From Oceanihabitans gracilariae (GTDB taxonomy: Bacteria; Bacteroidota; Bacteroidia; Flavobacteriales; Flavobacteriaceae), in contig NZ_JBHULM010000001.1 of the NCBI RefSeq assembly GCF_042684485.1, positions 352,905-416,904 of the forward strand: a DNA stretch of 64,000 nt, written 5' to 3'. Below the pieces are notes generated by a model. It saw nothing but the letters and a program-made list of their open reading frames with translations. It was not told the DNA's origin and searched no databases. Position numbers and translations under genes: made by a program. Below are positions 45,389 to 54,999 of the stretch, piece after piece; within the stretch, counting starts at the first letter, position 1; each line of letters opens with the position of its first letter.

Positions 45389-45946
45389 TTAATGTGCAAC
45401 AAGTTGTAATTTTTTTCGTAAACTTTCTTTAGCTCTTGAAATGGTGGTTCTACAATTAGCGTAGGATAGGTTCATTATTTCACATATTTCTTCGTAATCA
45501 TATCCTTCAATAAGGTTTAAGGTTAGCGCAATACGATAATTATCTTTTAGTAATTTCATAGTTTCTAAAACCTGTTGTGCTTTTAAGTTGGTAAACTTAT
45601 AATCACTAGAAACACCATCATGATCTTCTGTTTTGTACAACACATCATCTAAAGGAACTTCTTGGTACTTATTATTTTTATTAAAATGATAAATACTGTT
45701 GTTAATTACAATTCGTTTTAGCCACGCACCAAAAGTGATACTGTCTTTTATAGTATCTAGTTTTGTAAAAGCTTTAAGAAAAGAATCTTGCATAATATCT
45801 TCTGCTTCAAATCTATCTTTTACAATTCTGTATGCTACGTTAAACATTGCTTTATAGTACCTGTTGTAAATTTCTAATTGCGCAAATTGGTCATTAGATT
45901 TACATAGCGCTATGAGCTGCTCGATATTTTGGTTGGTTAGTGACAA
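45389..45946 (-). CDS. ECF-type RNA polymerase sigma factor
   Basis: This 185-residue sigma-70 family factor has region 2 (residues about 20-85, with the promoter-melting helix EDIMQDSFLKAFTKL) and region 4 (about 125-180, IEGYDYEEICEIMNLSYANCRTTISRAKESLRKKL) with the recognition helix. There is no region 1 or 3. It is the first gene of the operon with the anti-sigma-like, DUF4097 and DUF2807 genes, and probably controls that operon and others in response to envelope conditions. The gap to the divergent lon gene is 246 bases. Confidence 0.92.
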   Translation of the reverse strand: MSLTNQNIEQLIALCKSNDQFAQLEIYNRYYKAMFNVAYRIVKDRFEAEDIMQDSFLKAFTKLDTIKDSITFGAWLKRIVINNSIYHFNKNNKYQEVPLDDVLYKTEDHDGVSSDYKFTNLKAQQVLETMKLLKDNYRIALTLNLIEGYDYEEICEIMNLSYANCRTTISRAKESLRKKLQLVAH

Positions 45947-46073
45947 AAAATTAATTCAAATTGTTATAGTATAGATATGCATAAAGATAAAATGTTACAG
46001 TTTGTAAATAAAAAGTTTCTAATTATTTCTATTTATTGGCATATTAATTGACTTAAATAGGGCAGATGCATGC

Positions 46074-46098
46074 TTAGTAAATGTTGTTAATTTACTGA
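46074..46098. promoter_or_regulatory. Imperfect inverted repeat upstream of lon
   Basis: TTAGTAAA (46074-46081) pairs with TTTACTGA (46091-46098), with one G-T pair. Each arm is bordered by a TGCATG-like sequence. It lies about 95 bases before the lon start and could be a protein-binding site or the end of a leader structure. No known heat-shock operator was recognised. Confidence 0.3.
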
Positions 46099-46192
46099 TA
46101 TGCATGGTTATATAAGAAATTTTATTAATAACTTTAAACTAAAATCATTTTGGTATTATTTTAAATAATGACAATATGACTTAAATACATAT

Positions 46193-48646
46193 ATGAAGAA
46201 ATCTAATTTATTAAGCCTTGACAGTTTGTCATTACAGGATTTTGATGAGAATTCAGAATTAATTCCGTTAATGACTCCAGAGGATGAAGAAAAAATAAAT
46301 AACGAAGAATTACCAGAAACCTTACCAATTCTATCTTTAAGAAACACGGTTTTGTTTCCAGGAGTGGTTATACCTATTACAGCAGGAAGAGATAAATCTA
46401 TTAAACTAATTAACGATGCTAACAAAGGAAGCAAAGTTATTGGTGTAGTTGCACAAAAGGATGAAGCTGTAGAAGACCCTAAAGCTGGAGATATTCACGA
46501 AACAGGAACGGTTGCTAGAATTTTACGTGTTTTAAAAATGCCTGATGGTAATACAACCGTTATTATACAAGGTAAAAAACGTTTTAAAGTTGCAGAAGTA
46601 ATTACAGAAGAGCCATACATGAATGCTACTATTCGTGAGGTTCCTGAAGCAAGACCTGCTAAAGAAAATAAAGAGTTTGATGCTATTATAGAATCTATTA
46701 AAGACCTAGCGCTTCAAATTATTAAAGACAGTCCTAATATTCCTAGTGAGGCTTCTTTTGCTATTAAAAACATTGAAAGCAATTCGTTTTTAATAAATTT
46801 TGTATCTTCTAACATGAATCTTTCTGTAAAAGAAAAGCAACTTTTATTAGAAAACAATGATTTAAAAGAACGTGCTTTAGCAACATTAAAGTATATGAAT
46901 GTAGAGTTTCAGAAAATGGAACTTAAAAACGATATTCAATTAAAGGTTCAAAGTGATATGAACCAACAGCAACGTGAGTATTTTTTACACCAACAAATGA
47001 AAACCATTCAAGAAGAACTTGGTGGAGGAGTTTCGTCTGGTGAAGAAATAGAAGAAATGCGTCAACGTGCTAAAACTAAAAAATGGGAAGATAAAGTAGC
47101 AGAGCATTTTAAGAAAGAGTTATCTAAAATGCAACGTATGAATCCGCAAGTTGCAGAGTACTCTATACAACGTAATTACTTAGAACTGTTTTTAGATTTA
47201 CCTTGGAATGAGTTTTCTAAAGATAAGTTTGATTTAAAACGTGCTAAAAAAATATTAGATAGAGACCACTATGGTTTAGATGATGTTAAAAAACGTATTA
47301 TAGAGCACCTAGCAGTTATTAAATTGCGTAATGATATGAAATCACCAATTATCTGTCTTTACGGACCTCCTGGTGTTGGTAAAACTTCTTTAGGTAAATC
47401 TATAGCAGAAGCTCTAGGTAGAGAGTATGTACGTATGTCTCTTGGTGGTTTACGTGACGAAGCAGAAATTCGCGGACATCGTAAAACCTATATTGGTGCT
47501 ATGCCAGGAAGAATTTTACAAAACTTGAAGAAAGCAAAAACAGCAAATCCAGTTTTTGTTCTAGATGAAATAGATAAGCTTTCTAACTCGCATCAAGGAG
47601 ATCCTTCTTCTGCGTTGTTAGAAGTGTTAGATCCAGAACAAAACAGTGATTTTCATGATAACTTTTTAGAAATGGGATTTGACCTTTCTAAAGTAATGTT
47701 TATTGCAACTTCTAATAGTTTATCTACCATTCAACCAGCTTTACTGGACAGAATGGAAATTATTAACGTAACAGGATATACTATTGAAGAAAAAGTAGAA
47801 ATAGCAAAACGCCATTTGCTACCAAAACAGTTAAAAGAACATGGTTTAACAGATGTACATCTTAAAATAGGAAAACCACAGTTAGAAAAAATTGTAGAAG
47901 GTTATACTAGAGAGTCTGGTGTTCGTGGTTTAGAAAAACAAATTGCTAAAATGGTACGTTATGCTGCTAAAAGTATAGCAATGGAAGAAGAGTACAACAT
48001 AAAAGTATCTAATGAAGATATTATTGAAGTTCTTGGAGGACCTAAACTAGAACGTGATAAATACGAAAACAATAATGTAGCAGGAGTTGTTACAGGATTG
48101 GCTTGGACAAGAGTAGGAGGTGATATATTGTTTATAGAGTCTATACTTTCTAAAGGTAAAGGCGCTATGACCATTACTGGTAACCTTGGTAAAGTCATGA
48201 AAGAGTCTGCAACTATTGCTATGGAATATATTAAAGCAAATGCTGAAGAATTAGGTGTAGATCCAGATGTTTTTGGTAAATACAATGTGCATATTCACGT
48301 TCCTGAAGGTGCAACTCCTAAAGATGGACCAAGTGCAGGAGTTACTATGTTAACTTCTTTAGTATCTTTATATACACAACGCAAAGTAAAAAAGAGCCTG
48401 GCAATGACAGGAGAAATTACGTTAAGAGGAAAAGTTTTACCTGTTGGCGGAATTAAAGAAAAAATTCTTGCTGCAAAGCGTGCAAGAATAAAAGAAATAT
48501 TACTTTGTGAAGATAATAGACGTGATATTGAGGAAATTAAGCCGGAATACTTAAAAGGATTAACTTTTCATTATGTTTCAGAAATGAAAGATGTTATTGA
48601 TATTGCTATAACTAATTCTAAAGTCAAGAATTATAAAAAACTATAA
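46193..48646 (+). CDS. lon: ATP-dependent protease Lon
   Basis: This 817-residue protease has an N-terminal substrate domain (residues about 40-240), a coiled linker, an AAA+ module with Walker [10 protein letters not shown] (about residue 391), and a C-terminal serine-lysine protease domain with the catalytic Ser in DGPSAG (about 710) and Lys in GGIKEK (about 753). It is complete and of normal length. It starts the row of rightward genes to PdxH. The short LysM gene follows after 3 bases. Confidence 0.97.
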   Translation: MKKSNLLSLDSLSLQDFDENSELIPLMTPEDEEKINNEELPETLPILSLRNTVLFPGVVIPITAGRDKSIKLINDANKGSKVIGVVAQKDEAVEDPKAGDIHETGTVARILRVLKMPDGNTTVIIQGKKRFKVAEVITEEPYMNATIREVPEARPAKENKEFDAIIESIKDLALQIIKDSPNIPSEASFAIKNIESNSFLINFVSSNMNLSVKEKQLLLENNDLKERALATLKYMNVEFQKMELKNDIQLKVQSDMNQQQREYFLHQQMKTIQEELGGGVSSGEEIEEMRQRAKTKKWEDKVAEHFKKELSKMQRMNPQVAEYSIQRNYLELFLDLPWNEFSKDKFDLKRAKKILDRDHYGLDDVKKRIIEHLAVIKLRNDMKSPIICLYGPPGVGKTSLGKSIAEALGREYVRMSLGGLRDEAEIRGHRKTYIGAMPGRILQNLKKAKTANPVFVLDEIDKLSNSHQGDPSSALLEVLDPEQNSDFHDNFLEMGFDLSKVMFIATSNSLSTIQPALLDRMEIINVTGYTIEEKVEIAKRHLLPKQLKEHGLTDVHLKIGKPQLEKIVEGYTRESGVRGLEKQIAKMVRYAAKSIAMEEEYNIKVSNEDIIEVLGGPKLERDKYENNNVAGVVTGLAWTRVGGDILFIESILSKGKGAMTITGNLGKVMKESATIAMEYIKANAEELGVDPDVFGKYNVHIHVPEGATPKDGPSAGVTMLTSLVSLYTQRKVKKSLAMTGEITLRGKVLPVGGIKEKILAAKRARIKEILLCEDNRRDIEEIKPEYLKGLTFHYVSEMKDVIDIAITNSKVKNYKKL

Positions 48647-48649
48647 ATT

Positions 48650-49378
48650 ATGAAGTCTCTAATTTTTGTATTGGCATGTTTTCTTTCGGTAGTTTCTATT
48701 TCGCAAGAAACAGAAATTGCAGAAGAATTTCTTCCTATTCATTTAGAAGGTAAAGATGCTTTTCTTTCCACTAAAACAGGAGAATATGTTTTTTTAGAAC
48801 ATGATACAACCGATGCTACAAAATTAGAGACTACAAATAATGGTGTTATTTATACAGATATTCAAATACACATTGTTGCTAAAAAAGAAACCATTTCTAA
48901 AATAGCTAAACAATATAATATAAGTAATGAAGAAATCTTAGAGCAAAATAAGTTGTCTTCAAACAAATTGAGTATTGGTCAGGAGATAAAGATTATAAAA
49001 AAAAGGGTTGTAAAGTCTAGTAGTCCTGTGTTAGATCAAGGAGAAGCAAAAGTTATAGCTAAATTAAATCCAGGTCAAACACCAGCAGGATTAGAGCTTA
49101 CAACACCAAGAAGTACTACAACAATATCTCCAAACACTGCTAATACTAATGAAGTGAGTGAAGAGGTAACACCAACAGCAGATGTTATTGAAAACAAAAC
49201 TACCTTAGGTAAAGAAGAAGCTGCATCACAAAATGCACAATCTTTTTATATAGTTAAAAAAGGAGATAACTTGTATAGCATAGCTAAAAAACATGGTATT
49301 GCTTTAAAAACTTTAAAAGAAATTAACAATTTAGAGACAAATAATATAAGTATTGGGCAAAAGTTAAAACTAAAATAA
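48650..49378 (+). CDS. LysM-domain exported protein
   Basis: This 242-residue exported protein has a signal peptide (SLIFVLACFLSVVSISQ). A first LysM repeat lies at about residues 64-110 (IVAKKETISKIAKQYNIS with SIGQEIKI). A threonine- and serine-rich linker leads to a second, more canonical LysM at the C-terminus (FYIVKKGDNLYSIAKKHG with SIGQKLKLK). LysM modules bind peptidoglycan. There is no catalytic domain. It lies 3 bases after lon and ahead of porQ, and may share a transcript with them. Confidence 0.88.
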   Translation: MKSLIFVLACFLSVVSISQETEIAEEFLPIHLEGKDAFLSTKTGEYVFLEHDTTDATKLETTNNGVIYTDIQIHIVAKKETISKIAKQYNISNEEILEQNKLSSNKLSIGQEIKIIKKRVVKSSSPVLDQGEAKVIAKLNPGQTPAGLELTTPRSTTTISPNTANTNEVSEEVTPTADVIENKTTLGKEEAASQNAQSFYIVKKGDNLYSIAKKHGIALKTLKEINNLETNNISIGQKLKLK

Positions 49379-49432
49379 AAATATATTTCTTATCTATGCG
49401 TTTTAAGATAGATTTAGTTAATTTGCACCTTT

Positions 49433-50452
49433 ATGATTAAGAAATATTTAACATGTATTTGTCTGCTATACGTTGTTACTTCTAATGCACAATTAGGAGG
49501 AGAAACAACCTACCAGTTTTTAAACTTAGTATCTTCACCAAGACAAGCTGCTTTAGGTGGTAAAGTGCTTACTAATGTAGATTATGATGTAACACAAGCT
49601 ATTTTTAATCCAGCTACTATTAACTTAGATATGGATAATCAACTTGCTGTTAATTATTCTAGTTATTTAGGAGGTATAAGTTATGGTACAGCAGCCTATG
49701 CTTACACAGTAGATAGAAGAAGTTTAACCTATCACGTAGGTGTTTCTTATATTAATTACGGAAGCTTTGATGGTTATGATGAGCAAGGGGTTTCTACAGG
49801 ATCTTTTACTGGTAATGAAGCTGCAGTATCTTTTGGGCATGCTAGACAAATTGGTTATTCTGATTTTTACTTAGGTGGAAATCTAAAAATCATTACTTCA
49901 AAATTAGAACAATATAGCTCTATTGGTATTGCTGTAGATGCAGGATTAATTTATATTAATGAAGATATAGAGTTTCAAGCTACTTTAGTACTTAGAAACG
50001 CAGGAACACAAATTACAACCTATGCTGGATTGCACGAACCTTTGCCTTTTGAGGTAGATTTTGGTATGTCGCAAACCCTAGAAAACGTACCAATACGTTG
50101 GCATTTAACTTTTGAGAATTTACAAAAATGGCCAATAGGTGCTTCCAATCCTGCAAGAGCAACTACAGATCTAGAAGGAAACCAAACCCAAGAAGAAGTG
50201 AGTTTTTTTAATGAAGCATTAAGACATACTATTTTAGGTTTAGAGCTATTTCCAGAAGGAGGATTTCAATTTAGAATTGGATATAATTTTAGAAGAGCAG
50301 AAGAACTACGTATTGTAGAACAACGTAATTTCTCTGGTTTATCTGCAGGTATTTCTATAAAATTAAATAAACTGCGTTTTAGCTATACACATGCTAAATA
50401 CACAAGCGCATCTAACGCAAACTTTTTTGGCTTACAAATAGACTTACAATAA
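49433..50452 (+). CDS. porQ: Type IX secretion system protein PorQ
   Basis: This 339-residue outer-membrane barrel of the PorV/PorQ group is predicted to be a T9SS component associated with attachment of exported cargo. It has a signal peptide and the typical start QLGGETTYQFLNLVSSPRQAALGGK, followed by an NPATI motif and a C-terminus of alternating strand residues. The position directly before cmk is usual in Bacteroidota. It is separated from cmk by 30 bases. The other T9SS core genes are not in this window. Confidence 0.9.
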   Translation: MIKKYLTCICLLYVVTSNAQLGGETTYQFLNLVSSPRQAALGGKVLTNVDYDVTQAIFNPATINLDMDNQLAVNYSSYLGGISYGTAAYAYTVDRRSLTYHVGVSYINYGSFDGYDEQGVSTGSFTGNEAAVSFGHARQIGYSDFYLGGNLKIITSKLEQYSSIGIAVDAGLIYINEDIEFQATLVLRNAGTQITTYAGLHEPLPFEVDFGMSQTLENVPIRWHLTFENLQKWPIGASNPARATTDLEGNQTQEEVSFFNEALRHTILGLELFPEGGFQFRIGYNFRRAEELRIVEQRNFSGLSAGISIKLNKLRFSYTHAKYTSASNANFFGLQIDLQ

Positions 50453-50482
50453 AAAGTATTTGTAGCACCTTTAATTAATTAT

Positions 50483-51178
50483 ATGAATAACATTACCATT
50501 GCCATAGACGGATTTTCATCTACAGGAAAAAGTACAGTAGCTAAGCAATTAGCAAAGCATTTAGGATATATTTATGTAGATTCTGGTGCTATGTATAGAG
50601 CTGTAACTCTTTTTGCAATGCAACATAATTTTATTGATGCTAAACATTTTGATAGAGAAACTTTAGTAGCCAAACTAGCAGAAGTAACTATTAGCTTTAC
50701 TTTTAATCCAGAATTAGGTTTTGCAGAAGTGTATTTAAATGGTGTAAATGTTGAAAAACAAATAAGAACCTTAGAGGTTTCTAGTTTTGTTAGTCAAATA
50801 GCAACCATTCCAGAAGTTCGTTCTCAATTGGTGAAACAACAACAGCAAATGGGAAAAGATAAAGGTGTTGTTATGGATGGTCGTGATATTGGTACTGTTG
50901 TTTTTCCTAATGCAGAATTAAAAATATTTATGACTGCTTCTGCCGAAACAAGAGCACAACGTAGGTTTGATGAGCTTGTTAATAGAGGAGATGAGGTTTT
51001 ATATAAAGATGTTTTGCACAATGTGCAAGAACGTGATTATATAGACTCTAACAGAAAAGACTCGCCTTTAGTAAAAGCAGAAGATGCAATAGAAATTGAT
51101 AACTCTAATCTTTCCTTAGAAGAGCAATTTCAAAAAGTATTAGCTTTAGTTACTAATACATTACAAGCAAATAAGTAA
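50483..51178 (+). CDS. cmk: Cytidylate kinase
   Basis: This 231-residue P-loop kinase phosphorylates CMP and dCMP. The P-loop IDGFSSTGKSTVAKQL lies near the N-terminus, followed by VDSGAMYRAVTLF (nucleotide monophosphate binding) and VVMDGRDIGTVVFPNAELKIF. The length is normal. It precedes rpsA, a gene order known from many bacteria (cmk-rpsA). The 264-base gap between them contains a promoter and a structured leader. Confidence 0.94.
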   Translation: MNNITIAIDGFSSTGKSTVAKQLAKHLGYIYVDSGAMYRAVTLFAMQHNFIDAKHFDRETLVAKLAEVTISFTFNPELGFAEVYLNGVNVEKQIRTLEVSSFVSQIATIPEVRSQLVKQQQQMGKDKGVVMDGRDIGTVVFPNAELKIFMTASAETRAQRRFDELVNRGDEVLYKDVLHNVQERDYIDSNRKDSPLVKAEDAIEIDNSNLSLEEQFQKVLALVTNTLQANK

Positions 51179-51246
51179 TTCAAAAAAGCATTACATGCTG
51201 TTCCTTTTTAACTATAAGGATTCTATTAAATTTCTAGCAATAAACA

Positions 51247-51277
51247 TTTGACATTCAAAAATATAATTGTATTTTTG
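51247..51277 (+). promoter_or_regulatory. Predicted rpsA promoter
   Basis: TTTG at 51247-51250, then 19 bases, then TATTTTTG at 51270-51277. It is a very good match to the Bacteroidota pattern. Transcription would start near 51284, giving a leader of about 160 bases. Confidence 0.75.
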
Positions 51278-51283
51278 CACTCC

Positions 51284-51442
51284 TTTTGGCGAATAGAGGA
51301 AAGATAAAAGGAATTAAATAAAAACAATTTTAACACTTCTGTGTGTTGTCGCATTAATATCTTCCTGAAACACAACAGAATACAAAACGTAGTGTAAAAG
51401 CGTTTTCAAAAAAGAAAACCGTTACATTATTAAATTATTTAA
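51284..51442 (+). promoter_or_regulatory. Structured 5' leader of rpsA
   Basis: The message leader contains two hairpins. The first (51337-51347 with 51369-51380) has 11 pairs and one bulged A. The second (51391-51397 with 51422-51428 as outer stem, 51402-51407 with 51414-51419 as inner stem) ends 14 bases before the ATG. Ribosomal-protein leaders of this kind often serve autoregulation, here possibly by S1 itself. No known leader class was recognised. Confidence 0.5.
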
Positions 51443-53278
51443 ATGGCTGAAAAAGCAAAACAAGCTGAAGTTGAAGCAACAGAAGCAAAAGAAGTAAAAG
51501 AAACTCCTCAAGTTTCTGAAGCACAAGCAAACCCAGAAAAATTCTTAGCAGATTTCAATTGGCACAATTACCAAGAAGGTATTGATGAGGTTGAAGATTC
51601 TCAATTAAAAGAATTTGAAAAATTAGTATCAGAAAATTTCGTTGATACTTTAGATGACGAAGTAGTAGAAGGTGAAGTAATTCACATTTCAGATCGTGAT
51701 GCAATTATTGACATCAACGCAAAATCTGAAGGTGTAATTTCATTAAACGAATTTCGTTACAATCCTAACTTAGCAGTTGGTGATAAAGTAGAAGTATTAA
51801 TTGATGTTCGTGAAGACGCAACAGGACAATTAGTATTATCTCACAGAAAAGCACGTGTAATTAAAGCTTGGGATAGAGTTAACAATGCACATGATACTGG
51901 TGAAATCGTTAATGGTTTTGTAAAATGCAGAACTAAAGGTGGTATGATTGTAGATGTATTTGGTATTGAAGCATTCTTACCAGGTTCTCAAATTGATGTG
52001 AAACCAATTAGAGATTACGATCAGTATGTAAATAAAACTATGGAATTTAAAGTTGTGAAAATCAACCACGAATTCAAAAACGTAGTAGTATCTCATAAAG
52101 CTTTAATTGAAGCTGATATTGAAGTACAAAAGAAAGAAATTATTGGTCAATTAGAAAAAGGTCAAGTACTAGAAGGTGTTGTTAAAAACATTACTTCTTA
52201 CGGTGTATTTATTGATCTTGGTGGTGTTGACGGTTTAGTTCATATTACAGACCTTTCTTGGTCAAGAATCAACCATCCAAATGAGATTGTTGAGTTAGAC
52301 CAAAAATTAAACGTGGTAATCCTTGATTTTGATGAAAACAAATCAAGAATCCAATTAGGTCTTAAACAATTATCTAAACATCCTTGGGATGCTTTAGGAG
52401 AAGATGTAAAAGTAGGTGATAAAGTAAAAGGTAAAGTTGTAGTTATTGCTGACTATGGTGCTTTTGTTGAAGTTGCTGAAGGTGTTGAAGGATTAGTTCA
52501 CGTAAGTGAAATGTCTTGGTCTACACATTTACGTTCTGCTCAAGATTTCGTTTCTGTAGGAGACGTTGTTGAAGCGCAAATCTTAACTTTAGATAGAGAA
52601 GATAGAAAAATGTCTCTTGGTATCAAGCAATTATCTGCAGATCCATGGACAGATATTACAACTAAATACCCAGTAGGTTCTAAACATTCTGGTACAGTTC
52701 GTAACTTTACTAACTTTGGTGTTTTTGTTGAATTAGAAGAAGGTATCGACGGATTAATTTACATCTCTGATTTATCTTGGACTAAGAAAATTAAACACCC
52801 ATCAGAATTCTGTGCAGTTGGTGATACTTTAGATGTTGTTGTTCTTGAACTTGATGTTGAAGGACGTAAATTATCTTTAGGTCATAAACAAACTACAGAT
52901 AACCCTTGGGATAAATACGAAACTGAATTTGCTTTAGGTACTACACATACTGCAGAAATTGCTGAAGTTGTAGATAAAGGAGCAACTATTGAGTTTAACG
53001 AAGATATCGTTGCCTTTGTTCCTTCTCGTCACCTTGAAAAAGAAGATGGTAAGAAACTTAAAAAAGGAGATACAGCAGAATTTAAGATTATCGAATTTAA
53101 TAAAGAATTTAAAAGAGTAGTTGCTTCACATACTGCTATCTTTAGAGAAGAAGAAATCAAAAATGTAAAAGAAGCTGTTAAAAAAGCAGAAAGTCAAGCT
53201 GCAGAAGCTAAACCAACTTTAGGTGATGCTAACGAAGCTTTACAAGCGCTTAAAGACAAAATGGACGGAAAGAAATAA
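51443..53278 (+). CDS. rpsA: 30S ribosomal protein S1
   Basis: This 611-residue RNA-binding protein has a charged N-terminal extension of about 30 residues, followed by six S1 (OB-fold) domains. Typical segments are GVFIDLGGVDGLVHITDLSWSRI, GAFVEVAEGVEGLVHVSEMSW and GVFVELEEGIDGLIYISDLSW. It is needed for mRNA loading in bacteria whose messages often lack a Shine-Dalgarno sequence, which includes Bacteroidota. It is followed by a strong terminator. Confidence 0.97.
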   Translation: MAEKAKQAEVEATEAKEVKETPQVSEAQANPEKFLADFNWHNYQEGIDEVEDSQLKEFEKLVSENFVDTLDDEVVEGEVIHISDRDAIIDINAKSEGVISLNEFRYNPNLAVGDKVEVLIDVREDATGQLVLSHRKARVIKAWDRVNNAHDTGEIVNGFVKCRTKGGMIVDVFGIEAFLPGSQIDVKPIRDYDQYVNKTMEFKVVKINHEFKNVVVSHKALIEADIEVQKKEIIGQLEKGQVLEGVVKNITSYGVFIDLGGVDGLVHITDLSWSRINHPNEIVELDQKLNVVILDFDENKSRIQLGLKQLSKHPWDALGEDVKVGDKVKGKVVVIADYGAFVEVAEGVEGLVHVSEMSWSTHLRSAQDFVSVGDVVEAQILTLDREDRKMSLGIKQLSADPWTDITTKYPVGSKHSGTVRNFTNFGVFVELEEGIDGLIYISDLSWTKKIKHPSEFCAVGDTLDVVVLELDVEGRKLSLGHKQTTDNPWDKYETEFALGTTHTAEIAEVVDKGATIEFNEDIVAFVPSRHLEKEDGKKLKKGDTAEFKIIEFNKEFKRVVASHTAIFREEEIKNVKEAVKKAESQAAEAKPTLGDANEALQALKDKMDGKK

Positions 53279-53302
53279 TTCTATCTGAATATTTATAAAT
53301 TG

Positions 53303-53328
53303 AAAGCCTCTTAGAAATAAGAGGCTTT
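53303..53328 (+). terminator. Terminator of rpsA
   Basis: Stem AAAGCCTCTTA / TAAGAGGCTTT (53303-53313 with 53318-53328) has a GAAA loop, followed by a T run. Confidence 0.93.
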
Positions 53329-53410
53329 TTTATTGCTTATAATTACGCTTTATAGTTTACTTCACTTTCTATATTTTATATATTTCTTTACAGAACACTT
53401 TACAAACACA

Positions 53411-53441
53411 TTGTAAACTATTAAATTTTACCTTAACTTTG
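53411..53441 (+). promoter_or_regulatory. Predicted promoter of the pyrR-pyrB unit
   Basis: TTG at 53411-53413, then 20 bases, then TAACTTTG at 53434-53441. The leader to the pyrR start is only about 20 bases, so there is no room for a PyrR-type attenuator ahead of pyrR. Confidence 0.65.
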
Positions 53442-53466
53442 CTTTTAAAATACGTTTGTATATTCT

Positions 53467-54006
53467 ATGAGTCAAAAAGTGTTACTTAACGCAAAAGAGG
53501 TAAACATCATTCTTCATCGATTGGCTTGTCAACTTATTGAAAATCATAAAGATTTTACTAATACTGTTTTAATTGGTATACAACCTAGAGGTAAATTTTT
53601 AGCAAATAGGTTAATTACATTATTAAAAGAAGATTATAAAATTAAAAACCTACAGTCTGGGCAGTTAGATATTACTTTCTATCGTGATGATTTTAGAAGA
53701 AGTGACAAACCTTTAGAAGCAAATGCTACAGAAATTAATTGTGTAGTAGAAGGTAAAAAAGTAGTTTTTATTGATGATGTTTTATATACAGGACGAAGTA
53801 TTCGTGCTGCATTAACTGCAATTCAGTCTTTTGGTAGACCAAATGAAATAGAGCTTTTAACTTTAATAGATAGAAGATTTAGTAGACACTTACCCATTCA
53901 ACCAGATTATAGAGGTAGGCAAGTAGATGCTATTAATAAAGAAAAAGTAAAAGTTAATTGGGTAGAAAATGAAGGCGAAGATGCTGTATACCTAATTAAT
54001 AGTTAG
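53467..54006 (+). CDS. pyrR: PyrR (uracil phosphoribosyltransferase / pyr regulator)
   Basis: This 179-residue phosphoribosyltransferase-fold protein has the PRPP loop VVFIDDVLYTGRSIRAAL, the IGIQPRGKFLANRL segment and the DITFYRDDFRR region characteristic of PyrR. In Gram-positive bacteria PyrR controls pyr operons by binding mRNA and has weak uracil phosphoribosyltransferase activity. Here it precedes pyrB by 60 bases. No attenuator or PyrR-binding loop was found either before pyrR or between the two genes, so it may act only as an enzyme. Confidence 0.9.
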   Translation: MSQKVLLNAKEVNIILHRLACQLIENHKDFTNTVLIGIQPRGKFLANRLITLLKEDYKIKNLQSGQLDITFYRDDFRRSDKPLEANATEINCVVEGKKVVFIDDVLYTGRSIRAALTAIQSFGRPNEIELLTLIDRRFSRHLPIQPDYRGRQVDAINKEKVKVNWVENEGEDAVYLINS

Positions 54007-54066
54007 AATTTAAAAGTAAAGATTAATAAACTGCAGCATTAAAACTGCAACCTGAATACTAAAAAT

Positions 54067-54996
54067 ATGAGCGAATTAAGTGTAAATCACTTATTAGGAA
54101 TTAAATATCTTAACAAACAAGATATACAACTCATTTTTGAAACTGCAGATCATTTTAAAGAAGTGATCAATAGGCCAATTAAAAAAGTACCTTCATTACG
54201 TGATATTACTATTGCCAATTTATTTTTTGAAAATTCTACACGTACAAAATTATCTTTTGAGCTAGCAGAAAAAAGACTTTCTGCAGATGTAATAAACTTT
54301 TCAGCAGCGCAATCATCGGTTAAAAAAGGAGAAACCTTAATAGATACTGTAAATAACATTCTTTCTATGAAAGTAGATATGGTTGTTATGCGTCATCCTA
54401 ATCCTGGAGCTGGCGTGTTTTTATCTAAACACGTAAATGCAAGTATTATAAATGCAGGTGATGGTGCACATGAACACCCAACACAAGCTTTATTAGACTC
54501 GTATTCTATAAGAGAAAGGTTTGGTGAAGTAAAAGGAAAAAATGTGGTTATTGTTGGTGATATTTTACACAGTCGTGTAGCACTATCTAATATTTTTGCA
54601 TTGCAATTACAAGGTGCTAATGTAATGGTTTGCGGACCAAAAACATTAATCCCTAAATATATAGATAAACTAGGTGTAAAAGTAGAAACTAACTTACGCA
54701 AAGCTTTAAATTGGTGTGATGTTGCCAATATGTTACGTGTACAAAACGAAAGAATGGATGTAAGTTATTTTCCTTCAACTAGAGAATATACACAACAATT
54801 TGGAGTAGATAAAACCTTATTAAATTCTTTAGATAAAGAAATTACTATAATGCATCCTGGACCAATAAATAGAGGTGTAGAGATTACTAGTGATGTAGCA
54901 GATTCTAAACAAGCTATCATTTTAGATCAAGTGCAAAATGGTGTAGCAATTAGGATGGCAGTGATTTATTTATTAGCTTCAAAAATAAAACAGTAA
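54067..54996 (+). CDS. pyrB: Aspartate carbamoyltransferase catalytic chain
   Basis: This 309-residue enzyme makes carbamoyl-aspartate, the committed step of pyrimidine synthesis. It carries the carbamoyl-phosphate motif FFENSTRTKLSFELAEKRL, HEHPTQALLDSYSIRE, and the C-terminal MHPGPINRGVEI. The length matches the family. There is no pyrI beside it. The next small gene starts 3 bases after its stop. Confidence 0.96.
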   Translation: MSELSVNHLLGIKYLNKQDIQLIFETADHFKEVINRPIKKVPSLRDITIANLFFENSTRTKLSFELAEKRLSADVINFSAAQSSVKKGETLIDTVNNILSMKVDMVVMRHPNPGAGVFLSKHVNASIINAGDGAHEHPTQALLDSYSIRERFGEVKGKNVVIVGDILHSRVALSNIFALQLQGANVMVCGPKTLIPKYIDKLGVKVETNLRKALNWCDVANMLRVQNERMDVSYFPSTREYTQQFGVDKTLLNSLDKEITIMHPGPINRGVEITSDVADSKQAIILDQVQNGVAIRMAVIYLLASKIKQ

Positions 54997-54999
54997 ATT

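Noticed and set aside
53442..53466. PyrR attenuator in the leader of pyrR
   Set aside because: The predicted leader is too short and has no stem-loop.
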